A stretch of DNA of 64,000 nucleotides. Source: JACPPO01 sp965262505 (GTDB lineage: Bacteria > Acidobacteriota > Vicinamibacteria > Vicinamibacterales > UBA2999). The notes under the pieces are model-generated. The model did not search any database. It was not told the DNA's origin and was given only the letters and a program-made list of their open reading frames with translations. Below are positions 24,698 through 32,829 of the stretch, one piece after another (within the stretch, counting starts at the first letter, position 1; the number at the start of each line of letters is the position of its first letter). The stretch is taken from positions 620,001-684,000 of the forward strand of contig CBDHFM010000030.1 in assembly GCA_965262505.1 (NCBI GenBank). The letters are read 5' to 3'. Made by a program: the position numbers and the translations under genes.

Positions 24698-26309
24698 ATG
24701 AGCAACTCCGGTCCGCGGCTGGTCGTCACTGACACGAACGGCCGGCGGCAGGTCCCCTTGGACAAGCCGCTCACCACAATCGGTCGCCGCACGGAGAGCG
24801 ATGTCCGGATCACCGGCATCGGGGTCTCCAGGTACCACGCCGAGATTGCCGTAGACGATGGGGCCTGCCGGCTCCGCGATTGCGAGTCGAAGCTCGGCAT
24901 GTTCGTCAACGGGGTACGCGCGACGGAACACCTGCTGGCGCACGGCGACCTGATCCGCCTTGGGGAATCGCTCGACACGGAGATTGTCTTTCTCAGCGGT
25001 GACGAGGACACTTCGCGTGAGCGCACCAGCTTCTCGGCCGCGACCGAGCTGCGCCACATGGCGGGACTGCTCGAAGGGCTGCGGGCACTCGGGTCCGGGC
25101 GCGTGCTCGACGACGTGCTGGCGCTGGTGCTCGACGCGGCACTCGATGTCACGGGCGCCGAACGCGGTTTCATCATGCTCGCGGACGACGAGGGCCGGCT
25201 CGACTTCAAGCTGGGACGCGGCCAGGGCCGGATAACCTTGTCGGGTCGGACGTTCGAGACCAGCCGGAAGATTCCCGAGGACGTCTTCGCCACGGGCACG
25301 CAGCGAATTGTCGAGGATCTCATGGACGGCTCTGATGCCGGCGAGCATCTGGGCACGATCGCGCTCGGCATCCGCCACGTCCTGTGCACGCCACTGCGCC
25401 TCGTCCACTATGTGGAGAAGGCCGAGGAGGGCGCCGAGGACAAGATGATCGGGGTCCTCTACCTCGACAGCACTGAGAAAGGTAGGCTGCGCTCGGAGGC
25501 GGCGCGCAGGTCTCTCGAGACGCTCAGCTCGGAGGCGGCCGTCGCGATTGAGAACGCACGGCTGTACCGCGAGGCCCTTGAGCGTGCCCAGCTCGATCAG
25601 GAGCTCAAGGTGGCAGCCGCGATCCAGCAGTCGCTCCTTCCCGCGTCGAACCACAACGGCCCCTTCTTCTCCGCCGCCGGCACCTCTGTGCCCTGCCGTT
25701 CGGTTGGCGGCGACTTCTTCGATTATGTCGACGTGACGGACGAGCGGTTCGGCTTCATCCTCGGTGACGTTGCCGGCAAGGGCGCGCCCGCGGCGCTGCT
25801 GGCCGCGGCGTCGCTCGGCATGTTCGGCGCGGAATCGTCCTATCAGTCGCGTTGCGCGCCGCTCGTCTCCAGACTCAATCAGGGCCTGGTCCGCCGTGGC
25901 ATCCACGGGCGGTTCCTGACGGCGTTCTACGCGATCCTCGCGGCCGACGGTTCACTCCTCTTTTCGAACGCCGGACACAACGCGCCGCTCCTGGTCAGCC
26001 CCACCGGCGTCCGGCGGCTCGAGGCCGGCGGCACGGTGCTCGGCCTCTTCGAGCACGCGGCCTTAGGAAGAGGCGGTCGTGCTGACGCCGGGCGACGTCA
26101 TCGTCGCGTTCAGCGACGGCGTCAGCGAAGCAATGAACGAGGCCGCGGAGGAGTACACGGATGAGCGGCTGATCGCGGCGGTGCACGCCAACCGCGGACG
26201 CCCTCCCGAGGAACTCCTGGACGCCCTGCTCGCGGACGTGCGCCGGTTCTGCGGACGCGCCACGCCAAGCGACGACGTGACGATGGTTGTGGTGCGCTAC
26301 GAAGGTTAG
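24698..26309 (+). CDS. FHA-GAF-SpoIIE (PP2C) serine phosphatase, one frameshift near the 3' end
   Basis: A cytoplasmic signalling protein of about 536 residues. The FHA domain (residues about 5-100: TIGRRTESDVRITGIGVSRYHAEI) binds phosphothreonine. The GAF domain (about 130-300) senses a ligand. The SpoIIE/RsbU phosphatase domain (about 305-535: SVGGDFFDYVDV, ILGDVAGKGAPAALLAA, then VIVAFSDGVSEAMN and SDDVTMVVVRYEG) provides metal-binding Asp residues. The frame breaks at CCTTAGGAAG (26061-26070): one extra G separates GLFEHAAL from EEAVVLTPGD. Next comes a STAS antagonist 55 bp on, so this is a partner-switching pair in which the phosphatase activates the antagonist by dephosphorylation. Confidence 0.8.
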
Positions 26310-26363
26310 AGTAGAATTCGCAGACGTATTTCCTAAAGGTGTGAACGGTTTCAGGAGGACGGC

Positions 26364-26708
26364 ATGGAGCTCGAACAGCGGATCGCGGGCGACGTCGCGA
26401 TTATCAAGGTGACTGGTGATATCACGCTCAACAAGGGCGGCGACGTCCTCCTGAAGGACAAGGTACAGAGCCTCCTCCAGCAGGGCCACAAGCACCTGCT
26501 CGTCGATCTGAGCGGCGTGTCCTACGTGGACAGCGCCGGCCTGGGAGAACTCGTGCAGGCGTACGCCACGACCAAGACACGCGGCGGCGCACTCAAGCTG
26601 CTGAACGTCACCAAGCGGCTGCGCGATCTGCTGGTCGTCACGAAGCTGCTCACGGTGTTCGAGACGTTCGACGACGAAGCCTCAGCGCTGGCCAGCTTCA
26701 CTCAGTAG
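26364..26708 (+). CDS. STAS-domain anti-sigma factor antagonist
   Basis: 114 residues from ATG 26364, behind GGAGG. The STAS fold is clear: MELEQRIAGDVAIIKVTGDI, then HLLVDLSGVSYVDSAGLGELVQAY, whose SAGL Ser is the phosphorylation site, then LLNVTKRLRDLLVVTKLLTVFETFDDEASALASF. In the SpoIIAA/RsbV scheme it sequesters an anti-sigma kinase when unphosphorylated. No kinase or sigma factor is adjacent; the upstream phosphatase is its likely partner. Confidence 0.92.
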   Translation: MELEQRIAGDVAIIKVTGDITLNKGGDVLLKDKVQSLLQQGHKHLLVDLSGVSYVDSAGLGELVQAYATTKTRGGALKLLNVTKRLRDLLVVTKLLTVFETFDDEASALASFTQ

Positions 26709-26815
26709 GCCGGAGGGCTGCCCGCTAGACTGCCCACGAGGCTGCCCCGCTAGGCTGCCCACTAGGCCGCTCACGGGGCCGCTCACGGGGCCGCTCACGA
26801 GACCACTCAGCCCGG
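26705..26815. repeat. Degenerate short tandem repeats after the STAS gene
   Basis: Units of 10-12 bp such as GGCCGCTCACG (three nearly identical copies at about 26765-26800) and GGCTGCCC(A/G)C(T/G)AG fill the convergent gap between the STAS gene and the minus-strand glycosyltransferase gene. They look like slippage-generated filler. Confidence 0.7.
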
Positions 26816-27493
26816 CCGGACTCGGGGGTCTCCGAGGCGTGCTGCGGCGTAGGCGTCGAGCCAGGCGGCGGTACGAGGGGCCCGTCCGCTGCGCGCCGCG
26901 CCGTGCAGATCTTCGGCGGTGTCCACATCCGCCAGCGTCGGCAGATGGTGGACGTGGAATCGACCCGCGGCCGCAGCCCGCTCGGTCTGCGCCAGCACGT
27001 GCGTGCTGCCCCACGTGATTCCCGAGAAGACGTCCGGTACCCGTTGTGCCGCGATCAGGTAGTAGCCCCCGTCGGCCGCCGGGCCGAGCACCAGCGCGTC
27101 GGGATCCTTCGCGACAGAGGCACACGCGTCCGCGATCGTCGCGGCTGTGATGTGCGGAAGATCCGACCCGATTAACGCCACCGCTGACGCGCCACGCGCG
27201 AAGAGCGTCGTCATCGTCGCGCGCATCCGCTCGCCAAGGTCGCCTTCCGGCTGCGCGATCACCTCCACGTCGCCGACGATCTCCCGGACCGCGTCGCACG
27301 CCGAGGCCGGCGTGACCGCCACGACCCGCCGCACGCCGGCCGCAGCGACGCCATCAAGCGTGTCGAGCAGGAGCGCGGCGAGCAGCCTGGGATCCGGTGT
27401 CACCCCGAGCGAGGCAAAGAGCCGCGTCTTCCCCCTGGAGGAGGGCGCGCGCGTCAGGACCGCGAGAACAGGCGTGTCCGCAGGATCCACCAT
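26807..27493 (-). CDS. TIGR04282-type (DUF2064) glycosyltransferase
   Basis: 228 residues from ATG 27493. The nucleotidyltransferase-like fold starts PVLAVLTRAPSSRGKTRLFASL (signature APxxGxxKTRL) and continues with VALIGSDLPHITAATIADA (acidic metal site) and LVLGPAADGGYYLIAAQRVPDVFSGITWGSTHVL. This family is associated with arsenosugar biosynthesis clusters and resembles CofC. Its usual TIGR04283 partner is at 29053, on the other side of msrPQ. The start overlaps the end of msrQ by 40 bp. Confidence 0.85.
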   Translation of the reverse strand: MVDPADTPVLAVLTRAPSSRGKTRLFASLGVTPDPRLLAALLLDTLDGVAAAGVRRVVAVTPASACDAVREIVGDVEVIAQPEGDLGERMRATMTTLFARGASAVALIGSDLPHITAATIADACASVAKDPDALVLGPAADGGYYLIAAQRVPDVFSGITWGSTHVLAQTERAAAAGRFHVHHLPTLADVDTAEDLHGAARSGRAPRTAAWLDAYAAARLGDPRVRPG

Positions 27494-28050
27494 GCGCGAA
27501 ACCCCAGCAGCACGCTCAGGGCGAGTGCCCACAGGCGCGGCTCCCTGAAGTCGGCCTTGACGACCCACCAGAAGTGCACGATCGCCGTAATCGCCGCCAC
27601 GTAGACGAGGCGGTGCAACTGCTGCCAACGCTTCCCAAGCCGCCGGATCATGCCGGCCGTCGAGGTGACGGCCAGGGGCAGCAGCAGCAGGAAGGTCAGC
27701 ATGCCCACGGTGATGAAGGGGCGCTCCAGAACATCGGCAGCCATGCTGGCCACATCGAAGAACCAGTCGAGGACGAACCAGGTCGACAGGTGCAGGCACG
27801 CGTAGAAGAACGCGAAGAGACCGAGCATCCGCCGCAGCCGGATGATCTCGTTGCGACCGGTCAGTCGGCGTAGCGGCGTGACGGTCAGCGTGATGATCAG
27901 AAAGGTCAGCGCCGTGGTGCCGGTGGTGTGTGTGATGTACTCGATCGGATTCGCGGTGAGATTATCCGTGAAGGCGCCGTACACCAGCGCGGCCGCAGGT
28001 ACAAGTGCGGCCGCGAAGATGACCCGTCGCAGGACGGCGAAAGCGGTCAA
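27454..28050 (-). CDS. msrQ: MsrQ haem-binding membrane subunit of methionine sulfoxide reductase
   Basis: About 198 residues with five to six membrane helices and His residues in ITHTTGTTAL, ACLHLSTWF, LHRLVYVAA and IVHFWWV that are likely haem ligands. It passes quinol electrons to periplasmic MsrP. I start it at TTG 28050, which overlaps the msrP stop as TTGA; no ATG or GTG fits better. Order msrP-msrQ is as in other bacteria. Confidence 0.9.
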   Translation of the reverse strand: MTAFAVLRRVIFAAALVPAAALVYGAFTDNLTANPIEYITHTTGTTALTFLIITLTVTPLRRLTGRNEIIRLRRMLGLFAFFYACLHLSTWFVLDWFFDVASMAADVLERPFITVGMLTFLLLLPLAVTSTAGMIRRLGKRWQQLHRLVYVAAITAIVHFWWVVKADFREPRLWALALSVLLGFRAWWILRTRLFSRS

Positions 28051-28994
28051 AAATTCGTGCGGAGATCCAGGTCCGAATACATCTGCGCCACCTGCTCGCC
28101 GTACCCGTTGAACATGTCCGTCTTCCGGCGGCGGAATTCGCCCAGGCGGCGCTCGGTCGCCTGGCTCCATCGCGGGTGATCGACGTTGGGATTCACGTTG
28201 GCGTAGAACCCGTACTCGCGCGGGGCCGCGACCTCCCACGTGTTGCGCGGCTGGCGATCGGTAAACCGGATCCGAACAATCGACTTGATGCTCTTGAAGC
28301 CGTACTTCCAGGGCACGACGAGGCGGATCGGCGCGCCGTTCTGGTTTGGCAACGCCTCGCCGTACACCCCGACCGCGAGAATCGCGAGCGGATTCATCGC
28401 CTCATCCATGCGCAGCCCCTCGACGTACGGCCACGGCAGGACCGGCACGCGCTGTCCGGGCATTCGCCGAGCGTCGTTGAGCGTGGTGAACTCGACGAAC
28501 TGCGCGCTCGGCTGTGGCTCGAGCCGCCTGATCACGTCGGCCAGCGGAATCCCGACCCAGGGGATCACCATCGACCACGCCTCGACGCACCGGAGCCGGT
28601 AAATCCGCTCCTCGAGCGCGTACGGCTTGATGAAGTCGTCGATGTCGTGGGCGCCCACCTCCTTGACGAGCCCATCGACTTGGATGGACCAGGGACGGGT
28701 GGTGAAACCCTGCGCGTTGGCCTTCGGGTCCTCCTTGCCGGTGCCGAACTCGTAGAAGTTGTTGTAACCGGTGACGTCCCCGTACTCGTTCAGCCGCTCG
28801 CCTGCCCCGTACTGGCTCTTGCGGACGTTCGGTAGCTTCGGCCCGCTCTGCGCCCGGGCACCCGTCGGCGCGAGCATCGCCGCAGCAGCTATCGCACCAC
28901 TTGCGGCCGTCTGGAAGAACTCGCGGCGCCGCAGGTAGAGCGACTGGGGGGTGACCGCCGAATACGGGATGTCAGTCCGCTTTCGAATAAGCAT
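28047..28994 (-). CDS. msrP: Protein-methionine-sulfoxide reductase catalytic subunit MsrP
   Basis: A 315-residue periplasmic molybdenum enzyme that repairs oxidised methionines. Twin-arginine signal LRRREFFQTAASGAIAAAAM. The molybdopterin domain includes YNNFYEFGTGKEDP, YRLRCVEAWSMVIPWVG (Cys is the Mo ligand) and PWKYGFKSIKSIVRIRF, all characteristic of YedY. Length matches the family (about 320-330). Its stop codon overlaps the msrQ start. Confidence 0.95.
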   Translation of the reverse strand: MLIRKRTDIPYSAVTPQSLYLRRREFFQTAASGAIAAAAMLAPTGARAQSGPKLPNVRKSQYGAGERLNEYGDVTGYNNFYEFGTGKEDPKANAQGFTTRPWSIQVDGLVKEVGAHDIDDFIKPYALEERIYRLRCVEAWSMVIPWVGIPLADVIRRLEPQPSAQFVEFTTLNDARRMPGQRVPVLPWPYVEGLRMDEAMNPLAILAVGVYGEALPNQNGAPIRLVVPWKYGFKSIKSIVRIRFTDRQPRNTWEVAAPREYGFYANVNPNVDHPRWSQATERRLGEFRRRKTDMFNGYGEQVAQMYSDLDLRTNF

Positions 28995-29002
28995 GGCTCA
29001 TT

Positions 29003-29043
29003 ATAGGACTTTGGGCCCCGGGCGTTAGGCTTGGGCGTTGGGC
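29003..29043. repeat. GGGCGTTGGGCCTTGG-type degenerate repeat
   Basis: Between msrP and the next gene, the unit GGGCGTTRGGCTTG is repeated about two and a half times. The same degenerate motif appears at 45012-45066 inside dnaE2 and at 53288-53312, among other places. Confidence 0.6.
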
Positions 29044-29052
29044 CTCGTCACC

Positions 29053-29745
29053 ATGACGCCACTGGTCACCATCGTCACGCCGGTCCTGGGGGATACCGAC
29101 GCCGCGCGCACCCTGCTGGCGCAGATCCCAGCCACGCCGGACATCGAAATTATCGTCGTCGATGGTGCTGCAGACCCCGCGATCGAGGCCGTCGTGGCGG
29201 CCCACGGCCGGGCGACGCTGCGCCGGTCGGCGGCGGGGCGCGCCCATCAGATGAACGCCGGGGCGGCTGGCGCCGCCGGGGAGTGGCTGCTCTTCCTCCA
29301 CGCCGACTCGACGCTGCCGCCAGGGTGGCTGCCGGTCATGACGGCTCTTGGTGACGCGGCGGCAGGCGGCTGGTTCCACTTCGCCCTGGATGACGCCGCC
29401 TGGCAGGCCCGTCTGATCGAGCGGCTCGTGGCGTGGCGGGTGCACCGCCTGCGCCTGCCGTACGGGGATCAAGGGCTGTTCGTGCGACGACATGTGTTCG
29501 AACAGCTCGGAGGCTTCCGCGAGCTGCCGCTGCTCGAAGACGTGGAGTTCGTGCGGCGCCTCCTGCGGGCGGGACCCGTGGTGGAGCTGCCGCTGGCGCT
29601 CGGTACCTCGTCACGGCGATGGCGCCGCGACGGATGGTTTCGCCGCGGCACGAAGAACATGACGATCGTCGGCTTGTATCTCGCTGGGGTGCCACCCGCG
29701 CGGCTGGCCCGCTGGTATCGGCGTACCCCGTCCCCGCCCGCTTAG
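29053..29745 (+). CDS. TIGR04283 family glycosyltransferase (arsenosugar-cluster type)
   Basis: 230 residues from ATG 29053. GT2 fold: PLVTIVTPVLGDTDAARTLLAQI, IEIIVVDGAADP, RSAAGRAHQMNAGAAGAAGEWLLFLHADSTLPPGW (the DxD-equivalent HADS motif), and PYGDQGLFVRRHVFEQLGGFRELPLLEDVEFVRRL. This family usually sits beside TIGR04282 proteins; both are here but separated by msrPQ. It may glycosylate small molecules or phospholipids; substrate unproven. It diverges from msrP, converges with the SET gene, and has no clear ribosome-binding site. Confidence 0.87.
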   Translation: MTPLVTIVTPVLGDTDAARTLLAQIPATPDIEIIVVDGAADPAIEAVVAAHGRATLRRSAAGRAHQMNAGAAGAAGEWLLFLHADSTLPPGWLPVMTALGDAAAGGWFHFALDDAAWQARLIERLVAWRVHRLRLPYGDQGLFVRRHVFEQLGGFRELPLLEDVEFVRRLLRAGPVVELPLALGTSSRRWRRDGWFRRGTKNMTIVGLYLAGVPPARLARWYRRTPSPPA

Positions 29746-29767
29746 TACGTGACCTAAGTGGCAGCCG

Positions 29768-30184
29768 TCATAGCCTCTGCGTACAACCCGGACGGCAGCG
29801 ACACTGGATCTTCTGATCGCCGTCGGTGTGATAGTCGTAGGTCAGTTCTTCGCCAGGCTTGATGTTGCGCGCGGCGCGGATCCAGACCGTACGGCCGATG
29901 ACCTGCGAATAGCAGTTCGGCACGCACGCGTGGTTGACGTAGCGCGCGACATTGCCCCCGACATGCGCGTCCCGCACCCACCGCCGGTTTACCGTAAAGC
30001 ACCAGATCTCGCCACGCTTGAGGTATCTGGTCTCACGCTTCAGGCTTTCCTTGTGATCGATCAGCTCGCCCGCGTAGTCGATGATTCGCTTGTTCTTGTT
30101 GATCGGCCCGAGCGCAAAGACTCCCCAGCCGTGCAATCTGGAGCGGCGCCGCTTGATGCGCGGCAGCAGCAACGTGTCAGTCAT
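29768..30184 (-). CDS. SET-domain protein lysine methyltransferase
   Basis: A compact 138-residue SET protein. Motifs in order: RSRLHGWGVFALGPI (SAM pocket), RIIDYAGELI, ARYVNHACVPNCYSQVI (RxxNHxCxPNC pseudoknot), IKPGEELTYDYH (catalytic Tyr), and a post-SET CRCRPGC cysteine cluster after IQ. Bacterial SET proteins of this size methylate ribosomal or other cellular proteins; target unknown. It diverges from the radical SAM gene by about 65 bp, so the two may be co-regulated. Confidence 0.9.
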   Translation of the reverse strand: MTDTLLLPRIKRRRSRLHGWGVFALGPINKNKRIIDYAGELIDHKESLKRETRYLKRGEIWCFTVNRRWVRDAHVGGNVARYVNHACVPNCYSQVIGRTVWIRAARNIKPGEELTYDYHTDGDQKIQCRCRPGCTQRL

Positions 30185-30249
30185 GTGGGAGACAGGATAA
30201 CAAATGGCCGCTCGTGACCTGCGGGCGAATGCCTCATAATGGAAATCGG

Positions 30250-31244
30250 ATGAGCAACAATGGGGTGGACGCGCGCGCGATCGTAAAGGCGTGGGGCCGG
30301 ATTCTCTCAGGCTATCAACCTAATCTTTCGATCGAACTCACCAAGGAATGCCCCCTGCGCTGCCCCGGCTGCTACGCCTACGGCGACGAGCACCTGGGTG
30401 GCGACGTCACGCTGCGCGGCTTGTCCGACTTCACAGGCGACGAACTGGTCGCGCGCTTCATGGCGCTGGTCGATCGCCGCCGGCCGCTGCATATCTCCAT
30501 CGGCGGCGGCGAGCCGCTCGTGCGGTACCGCGAGCTCGGCACGATCCTGCCGCGTCTGGCCGAGCGCGGCATTCACACGCAGGTCGTGACGAGCGCGGTG
30601 CGGCCCCTCCTGCTTGAATGGGCCGGGCTCAGACGGCTCCAGCTTGTCGTGTCGATTGACGGCCTGCAGCCCGAGCACGACGAGCGGCGCACGCCGGCCA
30701 CCTACGACCGCATCCTCAAGCACATCGAGGGGCACCAGATCACCGTCCACTGCACCGTCACGAGGCAGCACGCGCGGCGCGAGGGGTATCTCGAAGCGTT
30801 CTTGCGCACGTGTGGCAGGAGAACCCGAGCACGCGGCTGATCTGGATGAGTCTCTACACGGCGCAGAGGGGTGAACTGTCGGCGGAGCGTCTGACGTCGG
30901 CCGACCGCGCGCGGGTGATCGCGGACCTGCGGCGCCTCCGGCCGCGGTTCTCGAAGCTGCAAATGGCTGACGCGTTGCTGGACGTGTATGCCAAGCCGCC
31001 GCAATCACCTGAGGAGTGCATCTTCGCGCAGACGACCACATGCTTCTCCGCGGACTTCCAGCACCGCATCACGCCGTGCCAGTTCGGCGGCGATCCCGAC
31101 TGCGCCAACTGCGGCTGCATCGCGTCCGCCGGACTGGAGGCGATCGGCCGCCACCAGCTACCCGGCGGCATTCCGGTGGGCCGCGTTTTTTCTGTCTCGA
31201 GCCGCGTGGGCCGCACCGTGGCGCGGCTGCGGCCGCCGGCGTAA
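30250..31244 (+). CDS. Radical SAM protein with C-terminal Cys cluster, one frameshift
   Basis: ATG 30250 opens a protein of about 330 residues. CPLRCPGCYAYGDE (about residue 35) is the CxxxCxxC [4Fe-4S] site, ISIGGGEPL the SAM-binding GGEP motif, and QLVVSIDGLQPEHDERR a barrel strand. The frame breaks at ACGTGTGG (about 30808-30815): YLEAFLRT continues as WQENPSTRLIWMSLYT in the next frame, needing one base. The C-terminus has SPEECIFAQTTTCFSAD ... ITPCQFGGDPDCANCGCIAS, a SPASM-like cluster for a second iron-sulfur centre. The substrate is unknown. Confidence 0.78.
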
Positions 31245-31329
31245 CGGGGGCACGGACGGCGACGTTTACGTCACGACTCCCCGAGGTCTACTCACGCGGC
31301 CTCCTCCCGGCGGCTTCACACCGCTGGCC

Positions 31330-32250
31330 TTACCCTGCTGGCCAGAGCCACGCGGCGCCCCGAACGCCGCTCGCGTCGCCGTGACGCGCGCGCACGAGCC
31401 GGGTTCTCACAGGCTCGGCACCACCTGCGGCGAAGATGAACGGCACCCACAAGCCCGGAACGTGGTCGTAGAGCGCCGCGATGTTCGACATGCCGCCGCC
31501 GAGCACGATGACGTCGGGGTCGATGACGTTGACGACACTCGCGAGCGCGCGCGCCATCCTCTGCTCGTACCGCACAAGCGCGTCGCGCGCGGCTTCGTCG
31601 CCCGCGCCCGCATCCGCGACGATCTCGGACGGTCGTCGGACGCGACCGGTCACCCGCTCATAGTCCGCTTGCATGCCGGGCCCCGACAGGAACCTCTCGA
31701 TGCACCCCTGCCGGCCGCAATAGCACGCCGGACCCGGGTGCTCGTCGCCGGTCGGCCACGGCAGCGGGTTGTGGCCCCACTCCCCTGCAATGCCGTTCGG
31801 GCCGGTGAGGACTTCGCCTCGCACGACAATCCCCGCGCCCGTGCCGGTTCCCACAATCACACCAAACACGACCTCGGCTCCCACTGCGGCGCCGTCGGTC
31901 GCCTCGGAACGGGCGAAACAATCGGCGTCGTTCGCAATGCGCACCTCCCTGCCCAGGCGCCGCTCGAGATCGGCGCGTAGCGGCCTGCCGATCAGCCAGA
32001 CCGAGTTGGCGTTCTTAACCAGACCCGTGACAGGCGAGACCATGCCGGGAATGCCGACGCCGACCGACCCGCTCGAGCCAACGCGACGCTCCAACGCCTC
32101 GACAAGCGCCGCGATCGCCTCGACGCTGGCCTGATACTCGTCACGCGGTGTCTCGACTCGCGTGCGCGCGACCTCCTGGCTTCCGTCGAGAGCGATCCCT
32201 TCGATCTTGGTGCCGCCCAGATCGATGCCTATTCTGACGCGGCTGCTCAC
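31330..32250 (-). CDS. ROK family sugar kinase
   Basis: 306 residues from GTG 32250, which overlaps the stop of the VOC gene (GTGA), so the two are coupled. ATP site VRIGIDLGGTKIEGIAL; sugar site GIPGMVSP and IANDADCFA (catalytic Asp); then VIVGTGTGAGIV, IAGEWGHNPL, and the ROK zinc motif CYCGRQGCIERFLSG. It probably phosphorylates glucose, fructose or a related sugar. It is the last gene of the Gfo/Idh/MocA-GMC-VOC-ROK operon, suggesting that the pathway ends in a hexose phosphate. Confidence 0.9.
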   Translation of the reverse strand: MSSRVRIGIDLGGTKIEGIALDGSQEVARTRVETPRDEYQASVEAIAALVEALERRVGSSGSVGVGIPGMVSPVTGLVKNANSVWLIGRPLRADLERRLGREVRIANDADCFARSEATDGAAVGAEVVFGVIVGTGTGAGIVVRGEVLTGPNGIAGEWGHNPLPWPTGDEHPGPACYCGRQGCIERFLSGPGMQADYERVTGRVRRPSEIVADAGAGDEAARDALVRYEQRMARALASVVNVIDPDVIVLGGGMSNIAALYDHVPGLWVPFIFAAGGAEPVRTRLVRARHGDASGVRGAAWLWPAG

Positions 32251-32816
32251 GCCGCTCCGTCGTAGTACTGCTTGTACATCCCGCGCCTGAAGAGCCAGCC
32301 GCCCAGCGGGCCCAACCATTGCAGGACCAGGTGCATGTATCCAAGATCCATTAACTCGATCAGGTTGCCGTCGAAATCGCGGGCAAAGAAAAACGTGTGC
32401 CCGCGCGGCGAGCGCTCAGGCTCGCTCACGCACTCCACGCCCTTGCTGCGCAGGTAGTCGTACCAGCGGCGCGTGTTCCTCACGTTGAAGGAGATGTGCG
32501 TCAGCCCGACCCGGTTCCAGGGAATCACGTCCGGCGGCAACTGCGGCTCGAACTCGAAGATCTCGAGCACCGCCCCGCCCGGCACTCGGATCCAGCCGAT
32601 CTTGCAGCGAGGCTGCGCAGTGTTGGCACCGAGGTCGGCAGCGACGTCGATGCCGGCGTCTTTGCCAACGCCGACGCCGAAGAAGGTGCGCACCCGGTCC
32701 GGCGGCGTGTCGGCCACGCCGACGAGGGGACAACGGAAGACGTCCCAGTAGAACTGCACCGCCCTGTTGAAACTCGACACCGTGATGCCGCAGTGGCTGA
32801 AGGATCGGGCTCTCAC
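32247..32816 (-). CDS. VOC family protein (glyoxalase/dioxygenase superfamily)
   Basis: 189 residues starting GTG 32816. VOC halves: FSHCGITVSSFNRAVQFYWDVF at the N-terminus (His ligand) and GLTHISFNVRNTRRWYDYLRSKGVECVSEP ... TFFFARDFDGNLIELMDLG later (His and Glu ligands). A hydrophobic tail (MHLVLQWLGPLGGWLFRR) is unusual. Metal-dependent lyase, isomerase or dioxygenase; substrate not deducible. It lies 14 bp downstream of the GMC gene and overlaps the ROK gene, so it is part of the operon. Confidence 0.85.
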   Translation of the reverse strand: MRARSFSHCGITVSSFNRAVQFYWDVFRCPLVGVADTPPDRVRTFFGVGVGKDAGIDVAADLGANTAQPRCKIGWIRVPGGAVLEIFEFEPQLPPDVIPWNRVGLTHISFNVRNTRRWYDYLRSKGVECVSEPERSPRGHTFFFARDFDGNLIELMDLGYMHLVLQWLGPLGGWLFRRGMYKQYYDGAA

Positions 32817-32829
32817 TCTGGTCTCTCCA

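Noticed and set aside
26705..26815. Repeat block after the STAS gene as a CRISPR or VNTR-encoded protein tail
   Set aside because: The STAS stop codon precedes it and the minus-strand glycosyltransferase stop lies at its far end; it is convergent intergenic filler.
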